Origin: Rhizobium sp.
GTDB lineage: Bacteria > Pseudomonadota > Alphaproteobacteria > Rhizobiales > Rhizobiaceae
Assembly (NCBI GenBank): GCA_003501385.1
Contig: DNPN01000212.1
Span: 10,855 to 21,256, forward strand
Direction of reading: 5' to 3'
Length of the DNA: 10,402 nt
Positions 6,905-10,402 of the stretch are shown piece by piece. The notes beneath the pieces are model-generated. The model saw nothing but the letters and a program-made list of their open reading frames with translations, did no database searches and had not been told where the DNA came from. Positions within the stretch are counted from its first letter, which is position 1. Each line of letters begins with the position of its first letter. The position numbers and the translations under genes are program-made.

Positions 6905-7735
6905 TTGGAACAGGCCGTGATCACCAGACCGCAGCGCGCCAATGGCCGAGGGCGGTTGGATGCCAAATTTCTCGATGGGCGCACACGGCTGGCAACCTTT
7001 TTTCAGGAAGGCTGCGCCAAAATTCGCATGCCCGAGAGTTTCGATGGCCGCATGGAAGCGGTGTTGATCAATTCATCTGGTGGTCTGACGGGTGGTGATC
7101 GTCTTTCCTGGGATTTTACCGCAGGGACTGGCACTCATCTGACGCTGACCACGCAGGCCTGCGAGAAGATCTATAAAGCCTCCAGCGATACGGCACTGGT
7201 GACAACCAACATCACTGTGCAGGAGAGGGCAGTGCTGCATTGGCTGCCGCAAGAATCGATTGTGTTTGATCAGGCATCGCTTACCCGCACACTGGATGTG
7301 AATTTGCACGAGACATCGGAATTTCTTGGCATTGAGGCCATCTTGCTGGGCCGCAAGGCCATGGGCGAGAGCGTTAATGCCGGTCTTGTGCGCGACCGCT
7401 GGCGTATTCGCAAAAGTGGAAAGCTGATCCATGCCGAAGAGTTGGCGCTGTCTGGACCCATCAAAGAGATTTCTGCTGAAAAAGCAGTGCTCAATAGTCA
7501 TGTTGCGTTTGCCACCTTGCTCTATGTTGGGCCTAAGGCTGAATCGCATCTGGCAACCGTGCGCGGCGTGATGGATGCCCAGAATGAACATGGTCTTGCA
7601 GGCACAAGCCTATGGAATGACAAGCTGATTGCCCGTTTTATGAGCAGTGACGGGTTTTCCTTGAGAAAATTACTGGTTCCGGTGATTTCGGCCTTGCGCG
7701 ATGGCGCGTCTGTGCCGAAAGTCTGGAACTTATAG
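6905..7735 (+). CDS. ureD: Urease accessory protein UreD (UreH)
   Basis: Chaperone that binds the UreABC apoenzyme and, with UreF and UreG, helps carbamylate the active-site lysine and insert nickel. I choose TTG 6905 (276 aa) because AAGGGGA (6893-6899) lies five bases upstream, and the product then begins shortly before the conserved RPQRANGRGRL. An in-frame GTG at 6839 would add 22 residues but has no ribosome site, and a GTG at 6917 is too far from the AAGGGGA. Family features are NSSGGLTGGD (residues 56-65), LPQESIVFDQ (114-123) and DRWRIRK (164-170), and the length is normal. It is first in the operon, likely transcribed from the sigma-54-like site at 6783. ureA follows after 39 bases. 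Confidence 0.93.
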   Translation: MEQAVITRPQRANGRGRLDAKFLDGRTRLATFFQEGCAKIRMPESFDGRMEAVLINSSGGLTGGDRLSWDFTAGTGTHLTLTTQACEKIYKASSDTALVTTNITVQERAVLHWLPQESIVFDQASLTRTLDVNLHETSEFLGIEAILLGRKAMGESVNAGLVRDRWRIRKSGKLIHAEELALSGPIKEISAEKAVLNSHVAFATLLYVGPKAESHLATVRGVMDAQNEHGLAGTSLWNDKLIARFMSSDGFSLRKLLVPVISALRDGASVPKVWNL

Positions 7736-7774
7736 ACGAGCGATTTCAAACACAGGATTTGCTGGGGAGCACTT

Positions 7775-8077
7775 ATGAATCTTTCGCCCAGAGAAAAAGA
7801 CAAATTGCTGATTTCCATGGCTGCCATGGTGGCTCGGCGCAGGCTCGAGCGGGGCGTGAAGCTTAATTATCCCGAGGCCATTGCGCTGATCTCTGATTTT
7901 GTCGTGGAAGGGGCGCGCGATGGCCGCGCCGTTTCTGATCTGATGGAAGCTGGCGCGCATGTCATCACCCGTGATCAGGTCATGGAAGGCATTGCCGAGA
8001 TGATCCATGATGTGCAGGTGGAAGCCACATTCCCGGACGGCACCAAGCTGGTGACCGTTCACGAACCGATAAGGTAA
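7775..8077 (+). CDS. ureA: Urease gamma subunit UreA
   Basis: Smallest structural subunit of the (UreABC)3 nickel urease, cytoplasmic, 100 aa, the standard length. The N-terminal MNLSPREKDKLLISMAAMVA, then RRRLERGVKLNYPEAIALI, a DLMEAG turn and the C-terminal VQVEATFPDGTKLVTVHEPI are textbook UreA. ATG 7775 is preceded by GGGGAG (7764-7769). It is not fused to UreB, unlike in Helicobacter. A DUF1272 gene starts five bases after its stop and separates it from ureB. Confidence 0.97.
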   Translation: MNLSPREKDKLLISMAAMVARRRLERGVKLNYPEAIALISDFVVEGARDGRAVSDLMEAGAHVITRDQVMEGIAEMIHDVQVEATFPDGTKLVTVHEPIR

Positions 8078-8082
8078 AGCCG

Positions 8083-8337
8083 ATGCTGGATCTTCGGCCC
8101 AATTGCGAATGCTGTGATCGTGACCTGCCGCCAGAAAGCCGGGATGCGGTGATTTGCAGTTTTGAGTGCACCTTTTGCACCGATTGCGCTAACGGCACCT
8201 TGGGCGGCTTTTGCCCCAATTGCGGCGGTGAGCTGGTGCGCAGGCCCATTCGCCATGCGGCCAAGCTTGCCAATAATCCGCCATCCACTGTTCGTATTCT
8301 CAAGGCTGAAGGCTGCGCGCCTTTCAAAGTCGCCTGA
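8083..8337 (+). CDS. DUF1272 cysteine-rich small protein in the urease operon
   Basis: Protein of 84 aa recognised as DUF1272 by its start MLDLRPNCECCDRDLPP and the CPNCGGELVRRPIR segment. Ten cysteines occur (8, 10, 11, 25, 29, 32, 35, 44, 47, 78), with paired CxCC, CxxxCxxCxxC and CPNC spacings that look like a zinc-ribbon or other metal-binding domain. Metal identity and function are not known to me. The ORF begins five bases after ureA and ends 18 before ureB, so it is cotranscribed with them. The ribosome site is weak (AAGG/TAAAG within the ureA end), suggesting translational coupling. A role in metal handling for the nickel enzyme is tempting but is inference; DUF1272 genes also occur away from urease, as far as I recall. 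Confidence 0.85.
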   Translation: MLDLRPNCECCDRDLPPESRDAVICSFECTFCTDCANGTLGGFCPNCGGELVRRPIRHAAKLANNPPSTVRILKAEGCAPFKVA

Positions 8338-8355
8338 ACCGCGGGAGAGACAAGA

Positions 8356-8661
8356 ATGAAACCTGGTGAAATCATTGCCGCCAGTGGCGAGATCGAACTG
8401 AATGCGGGTCTGCCGACCGTGACTATTTTGGTGGAAAATTCCGGCAATCGCCCGGTGCAGGTGGGCAGCCACTATCATTTCTATGAGAGCAATGCTGGCT
8501 TGCTGTTTGACCGCGAGAAAGTGCTCGGCATGCGGCTGGATATTCCGGCAGGCACGGCGGTGCGGTTTGAGCCGGGGCAGAAACGCGAGGTGACACTGGT
8601 GCCACTGTCTGGCAACCGCGAGGTTTATGGCTTCCGCCAGAAGGTGATGGGCAAGCTATGA
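8356..8661 (+). CDS. ureB: Urease beta subunit UreB
   Basis: Second structural subunit of the urease trimer-of-trimers, 101 aa, normal length for a stand-alone UreB. Diagnostic segments are the start MKPGEIIAASGEIELNAG, then VENSGNRPVQVGSHYHFYESN (residues 27-47), RLDIPAGTAVRFEPGQKREV and the C-terminal GFRQKVMGKL. ATG 8356 has GGGAGA (8342-8347) upstream. Its TGA overlaps the ATG of the LprI-like gene by four bases, so that gene is probably translated by coupling to ureB. Confidence 0.97.
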   Translation: MKPGEIIAASGEIELNAGLPTVTILVENSGNRPVQVGSHYHFYESNAGLLFDREKVLGMRLDIPAGTAVRFEPGQKREVTLVPLSGNREVYGFRQKVMGKL

Positions 8662-9062
8662 GAATGGCCCTATCGGTTTTGGTCTGTCTTTTGGCGGGCG
8701 CTGGCTCTGCTTATGCGGTGGGGCCGAAGCTGGATTGCAACAATGCCCAGACGCAAAGTGACATGAACCAATGCGCTGCCGATGATCTGGCAAATGCTGA
8801 CAAGGCGTTGAATGCGCAATGGAAGCTGACGCGCGCCGTTTTGGTGGACGCGGACACAAATCTGGATGCGGCCCAAAAGGGCGGGGAAAAAGCTTTGCTC
8901 AAAGCGCAGCGCGCCTGGATTGATTACCGCGATGGGCAATGCGAAGCGGAAGGTTTTTCGGTTCGCGGTGGCAGCATGGAGCCGATGATGGTGGCATCCT
9001 GCAAAGCGCGGTTGACGGAAGTGCGCACCAAAGAGCTGAAAGCCATGGCAGAGCCGCAGTGA
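8658..9062 (+). CDS. Secreted LprI-like (DUF1311) protein
   Basis: Predicted exported protein of 134 aa. Residues 1-20 are a signal peptide ending in AYA. The rest resembles the lysozyme-inhibitor LprI N-terminal domain (PF07007, formerly DUF1311): cysteines at 27, 39, 95 and 115, the NQCA motif, AQRAWIDYRDGQC (83-95) and GGS...C...LT. Four cysteines in the mature chain would make two disulphides in the periplasm. LprI of Mycobacterium inhibits lysozyme, but most family members are uncharacterised, so no function is claimed here. The start overlaps the ureB stop; a second ATG at 8664 is possible. Its periplasmic destination is odd in an operon for a cytoplasmic enzyme. The accessory gene at 9085 follows after 22 bases. 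Confidence 0.85.
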   Translation: MRMALSVLVCLLAGAGSAYAVGPKLDCNNAQTQSDMNQCAADDLANADKALNAQWKLTRAVLVDADTNLDAAQKGGEKALLKAQRAWIDYRDGQCEAEGFSVRGGSMEPMMVASCKARLTEVRTKELKAMAEPQ

Positions 9063-9084
9063 TCAAGTCGAGACAGAAAGCACA

Positions 9085-9699
9085 ATGACGCGGACAATCA
9101 TGATTGTGGGCAATGGCGATATTGAGCAGCGGGTGGCCCAGCGCATTGATGGCGCTGATCTGGTGATCCGCTTCAACGGCTCGCGCAATTTTGTTCACGC
9201 AGGTCGCCGCACCGATGTGGTTGCCGTGTGCAACACGGGCCGCCCCGCCAAGGCTATGGTGCAGGATGCGGCATGGAGCGGTAGCGTTCCGGTGCAGGAT
9301 TGCGCCGAGATCTGGTCTGTTCGCGATCCGCAGAAATACCAGCAGATCAAGCCGGATGTGCTGGCGCATTTCCCGGAGCTGACGGACTTTTTTGATGATT
9401 ACACCGAGGATTTCGGCAGCTTTGCGCGCGAGAATGGCAAGGAACACGTGGTATTTCCGGCGTCGCTGCATGATGCTGTTGATATTGAACTCGCCGCTTT
9501 CCAGCCTGCCCGCTATGTTGTGCCGTCATCGGGCATATTGGTGATGGCGCATGTGTTGAACGACCCCGGTTTTGCCGGAGATAAAATTGCCTTTGCCGGA
9601 TTTTCGCATCAGGGATGGGATGGCCATCCTTTTGAGGCGGAACGGCAATTGGTGAATGCCTATGTAACTGCCGGGCGTCTGACGCGCCTTGCTGCCTGA
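9085..9699 (+). CDS. Urease operon accessory protein, GT29 sialyltransferase-like
   Basis: Protein of 204 aa with no signal peptide. The N-terminus IMIVGNGDIEQ...IDGADLVIRFN...GRRTDVVAVCN (about residues 5-50) resembles sialylmotif L of family 29 glycosyltransferases. PSSGILVMAHVL...DKIAFAGF (147-173) resembles sialylmotif S, and H181-x4-E186 (HPFEAE) fits motif VS. In GT29 enzymes L and S bind CMP-sialic acid and VS contains the catalytic histidine. The fold assignment is therefore reasonable, but donor and acceptor are unknown and it may not be sialic acid. Genes of this kind are annotated in rhizobia as 'urease operon accessory protein', as far as I recall. ATG 9085 has only a weak AGAAAG upstream. 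ureC follows 20 bases after its stop. Confidence refers to the gene; the GT29 relation is about 0.7. Confidence 0.85.
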   Translation: MTRTIMIVGNGDIEQRVAQRIDGADLVIRFNGSRNFVHAGRRTDVVAVCNTGRPAKAMVQDAAWSGSVPVQDCAEIWSVRDPQKYQQIKPDVLAHFPELTDFFDDYTEDFGSFARENGKEHVVFPASLHDAVDIELAAFQPARYVVPSSGILVMAHVLNDPGFAGDKIAFAGFSHQGWDGHPFEAERQLVNAYVTAGRLTRLAA

Positions 9700-9704
9700 A
9701 TTTT

Positions 9705-9710
9705 AAGGAG
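9705..9710 (+). promoter_or_regulatory. Strong ribosome binding site of ureC
   Basis: AAGGAG (9705-9710) stands nine bases before ATG 9720, within the 20-base gap after the accessory gene. It fixes the ureC start and is the best Shine-Dalgarno in the urease operon, in keeping with a highly made catalytic subunit. Confidence 0.85.
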
Positions 9711-9719
9711 TCTGACCGC

Positions 9720-10402
9720 ATGTCTTACAAGATGTCCCGCGCTGCCTATGCCAGCATGTTTGGTCCGACCACGGGCGATAAGGTGCGCTTGGCCGATACC
9801 GAATTGTTTATCGAGGTGGAGAAGGATTTTACCCACTACGGAGATGAAGTAAAATTCGGGGGCGGCAAGGTGATTCGCGATGGCATGGGCCAAAGCCAGG
9901 TGACACGCGCCAATGGCGCCGTGGATACCGTCATTACCAATGCGTTGATTGTCGATCACTGGGGCATTGTCAAAGCCGACATTGGCCTGAAAGACGGGCG
10001 CATTGTGGCGATTGGCAAGGCGGGCAACCCGGATACCCAGCCGGGCGTGGATATTATCGTTGGTCCCGGCACCGAAGCCATTGCCGGTGAGGGCAAGATT
10101 GTCACCGCTGGCGGCATGGACAGCCACATTCACTTCATCTGCCCGCAGCAGATTGAAGAAGCGCTGATGAGCGGCATCACCTGCATGCTAGGCGGCGGCA
10201 CAGGCCCAGCCCACGGCACTTTGGCAACCACCTGCACACCGGGCCCATGGCATATTGCAAGGATGATCGAGGCCGCAGATGCCTTCCCGATGAACCTCGC
10301 TTTTGCAGGCAAGGGCAATGCCTCGCTGCCCGGCGCGCTGGAAGAAATGGTGTTGGGCGGCGCATCGTCGCTGAAACTGCATGAGGACTGGGGCACCACG
10401 CC
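9720..10402 (+). CDS. ureC: Urease alpha (catalytic) subunit UreC, 3' end beyond window
   Basis: Catalytic subunit carrying the di-nickel centre that hydrolyses urea to ammonia and carbamate. The frame opens at ATG 9720 and stays open to the window edge, giving 227 residues of about 570. Seen are MSRAAYASMFGPTTGDKVRLADT (residues 5-27), YGDEVKFGGGKVIRDGMGQS (40-59), the metal-binding pair in DSHIHF (H136, H138), and GASSLKLHEDWG with the lysine to be carbamylated (K219) and H221. Each lies two positions after its Klebsiella counterpart (H134, H136, K217, H219). The catalytic-flap cysteine and remaining ligands lie outside. No damage is seen in the visible part. The remaining accessory genes (ureE, ureF, ureG) are expected downstream but not visible. 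Confidence 0.98.
   Translation, partial: MSYKMSRAAYASMFGPTTGDKVRLADTELFIEVEKDFTHYGDEVKFGGGKVIRDGMGQSQVTRANGAVDTVITNALIVDHWGIVKADIGLKDGRIVAIGKAGNPDTQPGVDIIVGPGTEAIAGEGKIVTAGGMDSHIHFICPQQIEEALMSGITCMLGGGTGPAHGTLATTCTPGPWHIARMIEAADAFPMNLAFAGKGNASLPGALEEMVLGGASSLKLHEDWGTT

Noticed and set aside
1..10402. CRISPR arrays, tRNA or rRNA genes, transposases or att-like repeats
   Set aside because: No regularly spaced repeats, RNA gene signatures or mobile-element proteins were seen; the window is a compact metabolic locus.

Overview
The window is a chromosomal urea-use locus, most likely from an alphaproteobacterium of the Rhizobiaceae (Rhizobium/Agrobacterium/Allorhizobium type). This rests on protein character and gene order: urtABCDE next to a urease operon in which ureA, ureB and ureC are separated by small accessory genes, an order I recall from rhizobial genomes. 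The species call is inference. All recognisable genes lie on the + strand and the DNA is densely coding.

Region 1 (1-5370) is the high-affinity urea ABC transporter: the 3' part of urtA (binding protein), urtB and urtC (permeases), urtD and urtE (ATPases). urtB-urtC and urtC-urtD overlap by ATGA junctions, and one base separates urtD from urtE. A strong intrinsic-terminator hairpin between urtA and urtB probably sets a higher level of binding protein than of membrane components.

Region 2 (5371-6784) is a 184-bp intergenic stretch with a palindrome overlapping a TTGACA box, then a secreted LpqC/PHB-depolymerase-type esterase of the feruloyl esterase kind. It ends in a near-ideal terminator with a 13-bp perfect stem.

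Region 3 (6785-10402) is the urease operon, running off the right edge: ureD, ureA, a DUF1272 cysteine-rich protein, ureB, a secreted LprI-like (DUF1311) protein, a GT29 sialyltransferase-like 'urease operon accessory protein', and the 5' third of ureC. A candidate sigma-54 promoter (GG-N10-GC) abuts the preceding terminator. ureC has a clear ATG and Shine-Dalgarno and carries the HxH and carbamylated-lysine positions.

Together the genes import urea (Urt) and hydrolyse it to ammonia and CO2 (Ure). The three extra genes between the urease structural genes are the least understood part. The GT29-like protein, with recognisable sialylmotifs L, S and VS, is the most interesting.
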